This document shows positions 21,072 through 29,557 of a DNA stretch of 64,000 nt, in pieces (the first letter of the stretch is position 1; each line of letters starts with the position of its first letter). The stretch spans positions 1,674,001 to 1,738,000 of the forward strand of contig NZ_CP046884.1 in NCBI RefSeq assembly GCF_014522205.1. The letters are read 5' to 3'. Below the pieces are notes generated by a model that saw nothing but the letters and a program-made list of their open reading frames with translations, was not told the origin of the DNA and did no database searches. Source of the DNA: Corynebacterium poyangense. Its GTDB lineage: Bacteria > Actinomycetota > Actinomycetes > Mycobacteriales > Mycobacteriaceae. A program made the translations under genes and the position numbers.

Positions 21072-22336
21072 ATGCGCAGTGAAGGCCGACTCAGAGGAAT
21101 CAACTACGGTGTCGTAGGTGTCCTCGCTATAGTTTTCGGTATCGCATCAATCCTGCCGGGGTCCCTATTCAGCCAGTTCCGCTTTCCCCTTATCCCCGTT
21201 GACCTGCAAGTATATCTGGCAGGCGGGCACAGCCTCAGCAGAAACGTCGATCTCTATCGCCAGTACTTCGCCACCAACGGTGGGCTATTGCCTTTCACCT
21301 ATCCCCCCCCTTCGCTGCCCTACTCTTCTTCCCGCTCTCCCTCCTCCCGGATTATCTCGCCGCCATTCTGCTTGCCGCTTTCTCACTGCTCATCACCTTC
21401 ATCGTCCTACTGCGACTTTTTCTCCTACTTGACCGGCTTCCTCTTCGCCATCGCAAAAACCACAGTGGTCACCATTATTCCCCGTCAACCCGGGCAGTGA
21501 TCGCGCTTCTTATTCTGTTACCCAGTGAACCAATCTGGCGCACCCTCAGCTATGGACAAATTAACCTCATCCTCGCCGGCCTGGTGATCTGGGATCTGTG
21601 GGGACCGTGGCAACGCCATCGTGGACTTCTCGTTGGCTTCGCCGCCGCAATAAAACTCACTCCCGCAATTTTCTTGCTTTATTTTTTCTTCATCCGGGAT
21701 AAGCGCGCTATCCTTCGCGGCGTAATAAGCGCCGTGTCCTGTTCCCTCTTAGCTGCTGTCCTATTACCTCATCAATCGGCAGATTACTGGCTACGCACCC
21801 TAGTCCAGGTAGACCGAATTGGCCGGGCAGGTATCCCAGATCAACAATCCCTTCGAGGTTTCCTGACTCGCCTCCACGTCGATGGGGATACCGCCCTCCT
21901 GCTCTGGATCTTCGCGGTACTGCTCATCACCATTGTTACTGGGTGGGTAGTCCTACCGCTAAGGCCTAAAAAACAGCCGTTTCACAGACCTCCTGCATCA
22001 GCCCAGTTCCTCGGCCTCTACGCTTGCGCGTTATTCGGACTACTCGTATCTCCAGTCTCGTGGACGCACCATTGGGTATGGCTATCTTTCCTCTAGATAG
22101 GACTGTTGTCTTGTAGGTCCTACTGGCTCAGTTTCATCACCGGCATCGCCCTTTATTCGCGTCTCCACTTTTGGGGATCTGCGTTGGCTTCGCCGGTCCT
22201 TTCCTGGCTCAGCAGCAATGACTACGTCTTCTTAGCGATCCTCATCTTGTTGTGGTTCCGACTACGCTATCCAGCGATTGTCTCCGCCCACGACCCTCAA
22301 ACTTATCTGCCGGAGGGCTCAGCTCCAGGAGGGTAA
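21072..22336 (+). pseudogene. Rv2181-like alpha-1,2-mannosyltransferase, broken by frameshift and stop
   Basis: The reading starts MRSEGRLRGINYGVVGVL at 21072 and encodes a GT87/GT-C type membrane mannosyltransferase (FRFPLIPVDLQVY, LPFTYPP, YGQINLILAGLVIWDLWG, SWTHHWVW). Two lesions interrupt it. A run of eight C at 21303-21310 shifts the frame just after LPFTYPP; the correct continuation (FAALLFFPLSLLPDYLAAIL) is in the other frame, and 9 or 6 C would restore it. A TAG at 22094-22096 then stops translation, while the same frame continues with membrane-like sequence to 22336. Joined, it would be about 420 residues, close to Rv2181, which adds alpha-1,2-mannose branches to lipomannan. Some poly-C lengths could be phase-variable, but the TAG would still truncate the product by about 80 residues. 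Confidence 0.8.
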
Positions 22337-23046
22337 CCATGACCCGCCTCGAGGGAGGCTTTAACATCCGACGCGTACTGGTCCACATAAGGCTTACCAG
22401 CAAGTTCTGCTAGCCGGTGCATCACATAGTCGGTAATAGCCCGCGGCGCTTCTCGATCCTCAGCTGTGATTCCCTGCTCAGCGAGAATATGTGCCGGGTA
22501 GATAGGGCTATCAATAATCATTCGGACTTTCTTCGGGCGCGGGATCCACGATCCAATCGGATTGGCCTCCCGACTGCCGATCATTGCTACCGGAATAATG
22601 GGTAGGCCGCTACGCAGGGCAATTCGAGCCATCCCGGTGCGTCCCTTGTAGACCCGGCCGTCGGGACTACGAGTGCCTTCGGGGTAGATACAGAAAAGAT
22701 CACCTCGTTGAAAAACTTCTTCTGCGGCGGCGACGATGGTGTCTCCGGCGCGGGCGTCATTTCTATCCACCGGGATTTGTCCTACCGCGGTAAAAAACCA
22801 CTTTTGCATTCTTCCGACCACACCAGGAGTGGTGAAGTATTCGCTTTTTGCTGGGAAGGTCATTTGCCGTGGCACCATCAACGGAAAGTAGAAAGAATCC
22901 ATGACGGCTTGGTGATTGGATGCAATAAGCCCCGGCCCTTCGCTGGGGATGTTGTCTAGGCCGGTAATCGTGGGACGATTCCACACTCTTAAAAAGGGAC
23001 CAAAAAAGACATTCTTAAATGCCCAATACCATCTGTTGTGCATCAT
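22303..23046 (-). CDS. 1-acylglycerol-3-phosphate O-acyltransferase (PlsC family)
   Basis: The 247-residue protein has the acyltransferase motif NHQAVMD (the NHxxxxD variant) and the later motif YPEGTRSPDG, both needed for transfer of acyl chains to glycerolipids at the membrane. It corresponds to the Rv2182c position in the mycobacterial order. The ATG at 23046 (or 23043) follows TAAGGACG. Its 3' end overlaps the tail of the mannosyltransferase pseudogene by 34 bp on the opposite strand. The actual acyl acceptor, such as phosphatidic acid or a mannolipid precursor, cannot be told. Confidence 0.85.
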   Translation of the reverse strand: MMHNRWYWAFKNVFFGPFLRVWNRPTITGLDNIPSEGPGLIASNHQAVMDSFYFPLMVPRQMTFPAKSEYFTTPGVVGRMQKWFFTAVGQIPVDRNDARAGDTIVAAAEEVFQRGDLFCIYPEGTRSPDGRVYKGRTGMARIALRSGLPIIPVAMIGSREANPIGSWIPRPKKVRMIIDSPIYPAHILAEQGITAEDREAPRAITDYVMHRLAELAGKPYVDQYASDVKASLEAGHGYPPGAEPSGR

Positions 23047-23061
23047 CGTCCTTAACCGTTT

Positions 23062-24054
23062 TTAGGAATTTTCACATAGGGCAGCCCGAGCACGGTGCCG
23101 AGCTAAATCAGCAACCCCAATCATACCGGCGTCGGCCCCTAATTCGGCACGCACCACCCGAGCTAGGGGACGGTAGCCAGCGCCCACAATCCGTTGGGAA
23201 AACTGCGTCGTTGCTGTGTCTAGGTAGAGGTCGGCTGCCGCAGATACTCCCCCGCCGAGGACAATCAACTCAGGATCAATAACGTCAGCTACCATCGCAA
23301 AGGCTTCACCTAACCAGTAGGCAAAATCCTCCATGACAGCCAAAGCCAAGGGGTCACCGGTATAGGCGGCTTCGGTCACCGAACGCCCGGTAATGGGCTC
23401 TCCCCGGCAAATTCGATCATGCAGCTTGCTTGCGCTCCAGTGCTGAGCAGGATCGTGGGCCATGTCTTTGGCGGTATCTACTAAGGCTGTTCCGGAACAA
23501 TAACGTTCTAAACAACCAGACTTTCCACAAGCGCAGGGGCGACCATTGGGAACCACGCAGACATGGCCAAATTCTGGCGCGGTGCCGTAGGCGCCACGAA
23601 AAATCTCACCATTAATCATAATGGTGGCACCAATTCCAGTGCCGATGGCAAGGAGAACCCAGTTTCGCACTCCCTGAGCCGCCCCATATACATGCTCGCC
23701 CCACGCCGCTGAATTCGCATCGTGTTCCAGACGAACAGGAAGACCGAGCAAATCCTCCAGGAGTGGTCGCACCGCGGTGTCTCGCCACGGCAAATGAGGA
23801 GCAAAGCGAACAATTTCACATTCCGGATCTAAGAAACCTGCCACAGCAAGACCCACGCCGCTAATGCGATGCTTAGCTGATAGCTCGGCTACCAGCTCAG
23901 CTATTCCCTCTTCCATTCCCGACGATGACCGCGGCGTGGGAACCGAAATTTGCTCAAGGATTTTCCCATCGGCAGTCACCACTCCGGCGCGCATATTCGT
24001 ACCGCCAATATCAAAACCAATGGTGGAGGTCCCCGCCGTTGAGGCTACTGCCAT
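23062..24054 (-). CDS. glk: ROK-family glucokinase
   Basis: Glucokinase phosphorylates glucose in the cytoplasm. The 330-residue protein begins with the ATP-binding GFDIGGTNMRAGVV motif and has GIGATIMINGE and the zinc-binding ROK cluster CACGKSGCLE. Catalytic Asp is in LEHDANSAAWGE. No N-terminal helix-turn-helix is present, so it is a kinase and not a ROK repressor. It matches the C. glutamicum glk location between pimB and plsC. GGAAAG precedes the ATG. Confidence 0.9.
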   Translation of the reverse strand: MAVASTAGTSTIGFDIGGTNMRAGVVTADGKILEQISVPTPRSSSGMEEGIAELVAELSAKHRISGVGLAVAGFLDPECEIVRFAPHLPWRDTAVRPLLEDLLGLPVRLEHDANSAAWGEHVYGAAQGVRNWVLLAIGTGIGATIMINGEIFRGAYGTAPEFGHVCVVPNGRPCACGKSGCLERYCSGTALVDTAKDMAHDPAQHWSASKLHDRICRGEPITGRSVTEAAYTGDPLALAVMEDFAYWLGEAFAMVADVIDPELIVLGGGVSAAADLYLDTATTQFSQRIVGAGYRPLARVVRAELGADAGMIGVADLARHRARAALCENS

Positions 24055-24183
24055 GTCGCTATCTTTCCCGCCACAGGTGTAGGCGCATCATAATGGTGGA
24101 TTAGTAGAAATTCGCAAGTCTAATGGCCCGATTATACCTGCAAGTCCCAACATCACTGAGAGTGGCTGCACTGACTTTGCTTG

Positions 24184-25311
24184 CTATAACAAGGCCTGTA
24201 GCCGTTGACCCATCACGTCCCAAGTCCAGTTCTGGCAGACATGCCGGCGTCCGGCCTCTCCCATGAGACGACGCCGCTGAGGATCGGCTAGAAGGTCAGT
24301 TAAGGCCACATAGAGAGCATCTTGATCTTTGCCCGGAACCACAATGCCGGATTCAGGAGTGACCGTTTCCGGAGCACCCCCGGAGTCTCCTGCAATCACT
24401 GGCACTCCGCTAGCCTGAGCCTCAAGATACACAATGCCAAGCCCCTCGACGTCGAGCCCTCCACCGCGGGTTCGCACCGGTACTGCGGCTATGTCTGCGG
24501 AGGCTAGAAGGGCACGCAAGTGATCAAAATCTAGGGATCCGAGTAGATGAATTTGTTCTGAGGCCCCGCTTTGGGATGCCAACTTCGCTAAGCGACGGCC
24601 ATCTCTCCCTGAGCCGATGATCACTAAACGAGCTCGCGGAAACCTCTGAATTACTCTGGGCCAGACGCGAATTAGTTGGTCCTGACCTTTGCGGGGCACC
24701 AAACGAGACACGCACACAACTAACGGATCGGAACCAAATCCATGCTCCTGACGAACCGCCTGGCGCTGCTGTGTATCGAGGGGATGAAAAAGCTCGACAT
24801 CAACCCCGGAAGGTAGGTGTCGGTAGCTGGGATGATTTCCCATGGCCGGGCGGAATCTACCTAGAGTGTATTCGGAGATATAGGTCACCACATCAGCGCT
24901 ATTACCAATCCGGCGAAGCACATGACGAGCCCCCGGCAGCATTGACCAGCCCACTTCATGTCCGTGAGTAGAAGCAATAATGCATCGAGCGCCCGCAGCG
25001 CGAGCATGTGGAGCCAGCAACCCTAAGGGTGCTGCTGCACCAAACCACACGGTTTCGATCCGCTTTTCCCGGATAATTTCTTGCATCCGACGGGCGGTTG
25101 CCGGAGTAGGGAGCATGATTTTATGCGGCCACCGAATAACTTCGATCGGAAACTCAGCGTCGTGTTTGACTGCCGCCGATGGGTCTTGGACGGATGCGAA
25201 GACGCAGATGTCCGCAGGATTTAAGGTGAAAAGAAAATCCCGGAGATAAGACTGTATCCCACCGATCCGAGGCGGAAAATCATTGGTCACCAGCAGAATG
25301 CGTTGAGACAT
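24184..25311 (-). CDS. pimB: PimB, GDP-mannose-dependent phosphatidylinositol mannosyltransferase
   Basis: This GT4-family GT-B enzyme adds the second mannose to phosphatidylinositol monomannoside on the cytoplasmic face. The 375-residue protein starts with NDFPPRIGGIQSYLRDF, typical of PimB (Rv2188c, C. glutamicum cg2400). It has VSRLVPRKGQDQLI at the start of the donor domain, GSGRDGRRL, and the EX7E-type segment with EGLGIVYLEAQASGVPVIAGDSGG. Acting with MptA and the (now broken) branching enzyme, it belongs to lipomannan synthesis. No strong ribosome site is seen. Confidence 0.88.
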   Translation of the reverse strand: MSQRILLVTNDFPPRIGGIQSYLRDFLFTLNPADICVFASVQDPSAAVKHDAEFPIEVIRWPHKIMLPTPATARRMQEIIREKRIETVWFGAAAPLGLLAPHARAAGARCIIASTHGHEVGWSMLPGARHVLRRIGNSADVVTYISEYTLGRFRPAMGNHPSYRHLPSGVDVELFHPLDTQQRQAVRQEHGFGSDPLVVCVSRLVPRKGQDQLIRVWPRVIQRFPRARLVIIGSGRDGRRLAKLASQSGASEQIHLLGSLDFDHLRALLASADIAAVPVRTRGGGLDVEGLGIVYLEAQASGVPVIAGDSGGAPETVTPESGIVVPGKDQDALYVALTDLLADPQRRRLMGEAGRRHVCQNWTWDVMGQRLQALL

Positions 25312-25333
25312 AGAAATAGGTAGTCAGCGAACC

Positions 25334-26389
25334 CTAGTAGCGAGCTGCCCCATAAAAGGGCATGGAATCCAGCGGAACTACCTGCACCGGAATACCATAA
25401 TCAGAAGCATGAACTATCTGCCCGTTGCCGATGTACATGCCAACATGGGTGGCTCCCGGATAGAAACCGACGATGTCACCTGGCTGTAGGTCAGACTTTG
25501 CCACGGGAGTACCACCGGCCATTTGAGCCTGAGAAGTACGCGGGATAGTTTTTCCTTGTTGCTGATAGGCCCAAAACATCAGCCCTGAACAATCGAAGAC
25601 GTCGGGGCCCGCGGCACCCCAACCATATGGTGCGCCTTGCTTACTCATCGCCGCTTTTACGGCCGCCAAGCCGCTCTCCGAGCCAAAAATTCCGGCGAGA
25701 TTAACGCCTTCTACGGGGTGGAACCGCGAAATCCACCGTTGACGGGCTTCTGGGCTTAGACCATCAACCTGAGCCTTGATCTGCCCAATCCGATCATCAA
25801 GTTTCGCCTTTTCCGCGTCAAAATCTTTGCGCTTTTGTTCTAGATCCCCAAGGCGCAATACCTCTGCAGCGCGATTAGCCGAGGCGTAGGAATGAGCTTC
25901 GGCAGCTTCTCTCGTCGCCTTATCTAACTGCTCATAAGCCTCTGAGGCCTGTTTTGCCAGTACCCCCATGTAAGCAGCGCGGTCAATGGCGTTTTGTGGA
26001 TTCTCGGCTGAAATAGCGTTGGTAATCGGATCAATAGTGGCCCCACGGTACCGGGCCCCGGCAATCCGATTTACTACTACCTGCTGCTCTTTTTGCACCG
26101 CTTGAGCCTGGGTTGCCCGAGCTACCGCTTCATCAACTGCAGTACGACTTTGATCAACCGCAGTTTGGGCCTGTTGGATATCCTCGTTGAGTTTCAGAAC
26201 CTCATCGTTGAGCTGCCCAGCCTCCCGAGATACGGTTTCCATCTGAGCAATGAGATCATCAACTTCATCTGCCTGTGCAGCTCCTGGATTCAGCAAAACT
26301 GCTGCGGCACAACTTACCGTACAGATAGCCAAAGAATGCTTCCAGCGAGAGGAGATTCTCCCAGAAATACTCCCCGACATAACTGACAT
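25334..26389 (-). CDS. Secreted NlpC/P60 peptidoglycan hydrolase with coiled-coil domain
   Basis: The 351-residue protein has a signal peptide (about 1-40, ending GAAQA), a long helical coiled-coil region (about 42-215) rich in Gln, Ala and Glu, and a C-terminal NlpC/P60 domain. The catalytic Cys is in DVFDCSGLMFWAYQQ and His in GATHVGMYIG. This is the RipA/RipC-like architecture of D,L-endopeptidases that cut between D-Glu and mDAP and separate daughter cells. It corresponds to C. glutamicum cg2401. A GGGGAG site lies 7 bases before the ATG. The next gene downstream is pimB, 22 bp away. Confidence 0.9.
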   Translation of the reverse strand: MSVMSGSISGRISSRWKHSLAICTVSCAAAVLLNPGAAQADEVDDLIAQMETVSREAGQLNDEVLKLNEDIQQAQTAVDQSRTAVDEAVARATQAQAVQKEQQVVVNRIAGARYRGATIDPITNAISAENPQNAIDRAAYMGVLAKQASEAYEQLDKATREAAEAHSYASANRAAEVLRLGDLEQKRKDFDAEKAKLDDRIGQIKAQVDGLSPEARQRWISRFHPVEGVNLAGIFGSESGLAAVKAAMSKQGAPYGWGAAGPDVFDCSGLMFWAYQQQGKTIPRTSQAQMAGGTPVAKSDLQPGDIVGFYPGATHVGMYIGNGQIVHASDYGIPVQVVPLDSMPFYGAARY

Positions 26390-26447
26390 GCGCTACTCCC
26401 CTATTCTCACAGGCTCAGGTATCAGGTAACAGGCTAATTTTCATTTC

Positions 26448-26467
26448 ACTATAGAATTACTATAGAA
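26448..26467 (-). promoter_or_regulatory. Tandem TATAGT elements upstream of the coiled-coil NlpC/P60 gene
   Basis: Read on the minus strand, TTCTATAGT occurs twice with an 11-base period (26467-26459 and 26456-26448). Each contains TATAGT, a perfect corynebacterial -10 (TANANT). They are 59-78 bp before the ATG at 26389 and so are good promoter candidates, possibly two start sites one helical turn apart. A 7-base tandem, TACCTGA twice, follows closely in the leader. Confidence 0.5.
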
Positions 26468-26545
26468 CGACGCATATCGGATTACCGAATCCCGCGATCG
26501 TCCGTGACCAGCGTGAATATTGTGATTAAAGTTAATAAGAAAGAC

Positions 26546-26589
26546 AGAATGAAACCCATCTGCTGATCCTGTGGGGTAGCAGATGGGTT
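26546..26589 (-). terminator. Terminator after the riboswitch-controlled NlpC gene
   Basis: AACCCATCTGCT (26553-26564) pairs exactly with AGCAGATGGGTT (26578-26589). On the minus strand the tail is TTTCATTCTG, only moderately T-rich. It lies 15 bp past the stop of the NlpC gene at 26605. Confidence 0.7.
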
Positions 26590-26604
26590 CACGCATTCTT
26601 TGAG

Positions 26605-27219
26605 TTAGAAGCGAACCGCAGAGTGAATGGGCATGTAGTTCAGCGGACGCTCACCGACCGGAGTCCCAGACTGCAGCGCGTCGATGATGGTGTTGTTTCC
26701 AACGTAGATTCCCACATGGGAAGCTCCACCATAGAAAGCCACAACGTCGCCGGGCTGAAGATCAGAGAGCGGCACGGGGGTTCCGGCAGCAGCCTGAGCT
26801 TGGGAGGTACGCGGGATGTGCTTACCAACTTGCTGATGTGCCCAGTAAACCAAACCAGAGCAATCGAAAGCGTCAGGGCCAGCTGCGCCCCACGCGTAGG
26901 GAGCGCCGATCTTGGAACGTGCTGCATCCACGATGGCATTTCCGGAGGAGGTCTGCGAAGCAGCGTTAGCAATGGCTCCCTGAATATCTACCGGAGCAGC
27001 CTGACCCTGGAGGGCAGGAACAAATTGCTCAACTCCGGGGACGTTGGCAACGCCCGGGATATTTTCCACATCGGCCTGGAAGTTAAGGCCGGTGCCCGGG
27101 ATGGTGATGTCAGCAGCGTGAGCGGCTGGGTTAGCGAGAACGGTAGCGCCTACAGCGAGAGCGGAGGCGGCAGCCACCCGGCGGGTGTTGTTCAGGTTCT
27201 GGCGACGGTGCTTAGCCAC
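26605..27219 (-). CDS. nlpC: Secreted NlpC/P60 peptidoglycan hydrolase under riboswitch control
   Basis: I start this gene at the GTG at 27219 (204 residues, MAKHRRQNLNNTRRVAAAS). The start is followed by a clear signal peptide ending ANPAAHA. A longer frame to 27330 would run through the riboswitch and is not real. After an about 55-residue linker comes the NlpC/P60 domain with catalytic Cys in DAFDCSGLVYWAHQQ and His in GASHVGIYVG. It corresponds to C. glutamicum cg2402. GGAG lies 9 bases before the GTG. Expression is probably set by the c-di-AMP riboswitch in its leader. Confidence 0.9.
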   Translation of the reverse strand: MAKHRRQNLNNTRRVAAASALAVGATVLANPAAHAADITIPGTGLNFQADVENIPGVANVPGVEQFVPALQGQAAPVDIQGAIANAASQTSSGNAIVDAARSKIGAPYAWGAAGPDAFDCSGLVYWAHQQVGKHIPRTSQAQAAAGTPVPLSDLQPGDVVAFYGGASHVGIYVGNNTIIDALQSGTPVGERPLNYMPIHSAVRF

Positions 27220-27234
27220 GAGAGAAAACTCCAA

Positions 27235-27390
27235 ATCTTCCTGTTCGCCTACCGGGTTAGCTGTCGGGTTGAAAGAAGGAAGACTTCTCTGCCTACTCCA
27301 CGAACGTGCCTTCGCTCTCGTAGGAGACAAACCCCAGAAAACTATTCGGTTCCCCGGTTCCTATCCCCAGCTGTGTTTCCAGGGAATCAG
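27235..27390 (-). ncRNA. c-di-AMP riboswitch (ydaO-yuaA leader)
   Basis: On the minus strand the leader has, in order, GGGGAACC at 27355-27348, then TTCTGGGG, and the diagnostic CCGACAGCTAACCCGG within 27269-27246, followed by TAGGCG and GGAAGA just before the coding region. These blocks match the conserved joining segments of the ydaO-yuaA aptamer, which binds cyclic di-AMP and in actinobacteria commonly precedes NlpC/P60 and Rpf wall-hydrolase genes. The limits are approximate. No clear terminator lies between aptamer and start codon, so control may act on translation. Confidence 0.85.
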
Positions 27391-27473
27391 ATTCGGCTTT
27401 GTAGTTGTCGGTTCGATCAGCACGGCCCGGACCTGACGCTGTGGGACAGCTTCGGTGCCGCAATGTCTCGAAT

Positions 27474-27503
27474 AGATTACGAAATCATTACAGCCTTGTC
27501 CAA
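27474..27503 (-). promoter_or_regulatory. Candidate promoter of the nlpC riboswitch transcript
   Basis: Minus-strand TTGGAC (27503-27498) and TAATCT (27479-27474) are separated by 18 bases. Transcription would start near 27467, about 80 bases before the aptamer. A 12-base inverted repeat with one mismatch (27529-27540 and 27487-27498) overlaps the -35 and might be a regulator site. Confidence 0.45.
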
Positions 27504-27576
27504 TCCCCACGCTAAAAAATTTCCCCCGCAAGCCTGTAATAAAGAAGAAATCGGTTCGATACCCAACTTTTTTCAA

Positions 27577-27595
27577 ACCGTTATCATACCGTTAC
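27577..27595 (-). promoter_or_regulatory. Candidate MtrA box (direct repeat GTAACGGT / ATAACGGT)
   Basis: On the minus strand GTAACGGT (27595-27588) and ATAACGGT (27584-27577) form a direct repeat with an 11-base period. I recall that the MtrAB two-component system of corynebacteria controls an nlpC gene and binds direct repeats of this general kind. The assignment is by resemblance only. It lies about 75 bp upstream of the candidate -35. Confidence 0.4.
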
Positions 27596-27623
27596 AGAAA
27601 GGGTGAACCTCAGGGCGTAAAGC

Positions 27624-27645
27624 AAAAAACCCAGATCTACCTGGG
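27624..27645 (-). terminator. Isolated intrinsic terminator upstream of the nlpC leader
   Basis: CCCAG (27630-27634) and CTGGG (27641-27645) form a short stem around ATCTAC. On the minus strand it is followed by TTTTTT. The nearest minus-strand gene upstream, qcrB, already has its own terminator at 27868-27902, so this one may end an unannotated small RNA starting within 27650-27860 or act as a backup. Apart from this I see no gene in 27646-27867. Confidence 0.5.
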
Positions 27646-27865
27646 ATGTTTTCACGCAACAACCCCAATATACAGTCATAGTGGCTGGCAGAAAAATCCT
27701 CATGCGCCTAATCCATCATTTAGGAATGTGACATTTAACACACTCCGATTTATGCACGGTGTATCGCACTTTAAAGCGCTAAAAAGGGTCCTCGACTCGA
27801 TGCTTTTCCTTATCTCTATCACGTGAGTTCTCTACCCCATTTATCTACGCTAAGAGAAGAAGGCA

Positions 27866-27902
27866 AAAGAAAAACCCGCCCGGATCCTCTCCGCGGCGGG
27901 TT
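27866..27902 (-). terminator. Terminator of the ctaE-qcrCAB operon
   Basis: AACCCGCC (27873-27880) pairs with GGCGGGTT (27895-27902). On the minus strand the stem is followed by TTTCTTTTGCC-type T-rich sequence. It lies 27 bp past the qcrB stop. Confidence 0.85.
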
Positions 27903-27928
27903 CCTTGTGACGAAGCGGGATGCTTCTT

Positions 27929-29557
27929 TTAGTCTAGATGACCGGATTTCCGATCGATGTCGCGATTCTGCTCTTGGAGCCGCTCGTACATCGCCTTCTC
28001 CTCGCGATGATTCTCGTGCTCAACATCTGCAGCACGGCGGGCAACATCCTCAGAATCTGGCTTCAGCAAGCTGCCACGTCCAGGCGCACCAGCGTAGCCT
28101 AGCTGATTCATTTGCTTCGGTACCGCTGCACCAGCATAGGGCAGAGGAATTGGGTGTCCATGGTCATCGACGGGCCCTAAGGGCTGATGGACCTCAATGA
28201 ATGCACCATTAGGCATCTGCTTGATGATGCCGGTCTCAATACCGTGCTCCAGCACTTCCCGATCAGAACGCTGCAAACCAATGCAGATCCGATAGGTGAT
28301 GAAGTAAGCCAATGGCGGAACAATAATCAAGCCAATGCGTCCCACCCATGTCATGGCATTCAACGAAATCTGGAAGTGGTAGGCGAACAAGTCGTTACCA
28401 CCCGAAAGTGTCACCAAGAGGTAGAACATAATGGCCATAATGCCGATGCTGGTCCGGACCGGAACGTCGCGCGGACGCTGCAGCAAGTTGTGGTGGGCAT
28501 CGTCACCAGTGATCTTCTTTTCAATGAAGGGATAGCTGATGAGCAGAATAACCATCACACCGCAAAGAAGAGCAACCCAGAATGCTGACGGTATGGTGTA
28601 CCGGCCTAGATAAAGCTCCCACGCAGGCATAACACGGGCAACACCGTCAGTCCACAGCATGTAAATATCCGGCTGGGAACCAGCAGATACCTGAGCTGGA
28701 TTGTAGGGACCTAGGTTCCAGATGGCGTTGATCGTCGTAACGCCAGCTAATAGGGCCAGGAATCCGGCGGTGAGGAGACCGAAGGCGGCACCTTTCAGCG
28801 CGAAGACCGGCATAATCCGTACGCCAACCACGTTGTTTTCAGTACGGCCAGCGCCAGGGAACTGGGTGTGCTTTTGATACCAAACCAACGCGAGGTGCGC
28901 GGCAATTAATCCGAGGATGATACCGGGAACAATCAGCACGTGGGCAATGTAGAAGCGGTCGAGCATCAAGTCCGACGGGAAGTCTCCACCGAAGATCATC
29001 CAGTGCATCCAGGTACCCAGAACCGGGATACCGATGATGATGGCGGACATAATCCGAAGACCGACACCGGAGAGAAGATCGTCGGGCAGGGAGTACCCCA
29101 TGAAGCCTTCAATCATGCCGAGGAGAAGAAGTACCACACCGATGATCCAGTTAGCTTCACGAGGACGCCGGAAAGCGCCGGTGAAGAATATGCGAGCCAT
29201 GTGCACAGTCATGGAGACCATGAACATCAAAGCGGCCCAGTGGTGCATTTGTCGGATGAAAAGCCCACCTCGGACTTCGAAAGAGAGATTCAGCGCAGTC
29301 TCATAGGCTCGCGACATCTCCACACCACGCAGGGGTAGATAGTCCCCGTCGTAGATGACCTTCGTAATTGAAGGATCGAAGAAGAGGGTCAGGTACACAC
29401 CAGTCAGTAGCAGAATGATGAAGCTGTACAGCGCAAGCTCACCAAGCATAAAGGACCAGTGAGTGGGAAAGACTTTATTAATCTGACGACGAATGCCAGC
29501 AGATGCTGTATATCGGGAGTCGATATTTTCGCCAATTTGCGCGAGTTTAGTGCTCAT
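27929..29557 (-). CDS. qcrB: Cytochrome bc1 complex, cytochrome b subunit
   Basis: QcrB is the quinol-oxidising, haem-b subunit of the actinobacterial bc1-aa3 supercomplex. The 542-residue protein has the expected membrane helices and the haem ligands in [21 protein letters not shown] and [11 protein letters not shown], plus the Qo-site PEWY-like region replaced by the actinobacterial form [11 protein letters not shown] hydrophilic C-terminal extension of about 120 residues (from about residue 420) is typical of actinobacteria. The ATG overlaps the qcrA stop by one base. Confidence 0.96.
   Translation of the reverse strand: MSTKLAQIGENIDSRYTASAGIRRQINKVFPTHWSFMLGELALYSFIILLLTGVYLTLFFDPSITKVIYDGDYLPLRGVEMSRAYETALNLSFEVRGGLFIRQMHHWAALMFMVSMTVHMARIFFTGAFRRPREANWIIGVVLLLLGMIEGFMGYSLPDDLLSGVGLRIMSAIIIGIPVLGTWMHWMIFGGDFPSDLMLDRFYIAHVLIVPGIILGLIAAHLALVWYQKHTQFPGAGRTENNVVGVRIMPVFALKGAAFGLLTAGFLALLAGVTTINAIWNLGPYNPAQVSAGSQPDIYMLWTDGVARVMPAWELYLGRYTIPSAFWVALLCGVMVILLISYPFIEKKITGDDAHHNLLQRPRDVPVRTSIGIMAIMFYLLVTLSGGNDLFAYHFQISLNAMTWVGRIGLIIVPPLAYFITYRICIGLQRSDREVLEHGIETGIIKQMPNGAFIEVHQPLGPVDDHGHPIPLPYAGAAVPKQMNQLGYAGAPGRGSLLKPDSEDVARRAADVEHENHREEKAMYERLQEQNRDIDRKSGHLD

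Noticed and set aside
27220-27330. N-terminal extension of the NlpC protein to 27330
   Set aside because: It would translate the conserved riboswitch core; the GTG at 27219 with a following signal peptide is the better start.
27545-27570. tRNA T-loop-like GGTTCGATACC
   Set aside because: Flanking bases do not form a T-stem and no acceptor or anticodon stem can be built around it.
26623-27606. Plus-strand 327-codon frame opposite the NlpC gene and riboswitch
   Set aside because: It is antisense to a clear signal-peptide/NlpC gene and crosses the riboswitch; its protein is Ser/Gly-rich without any recognisable domain.
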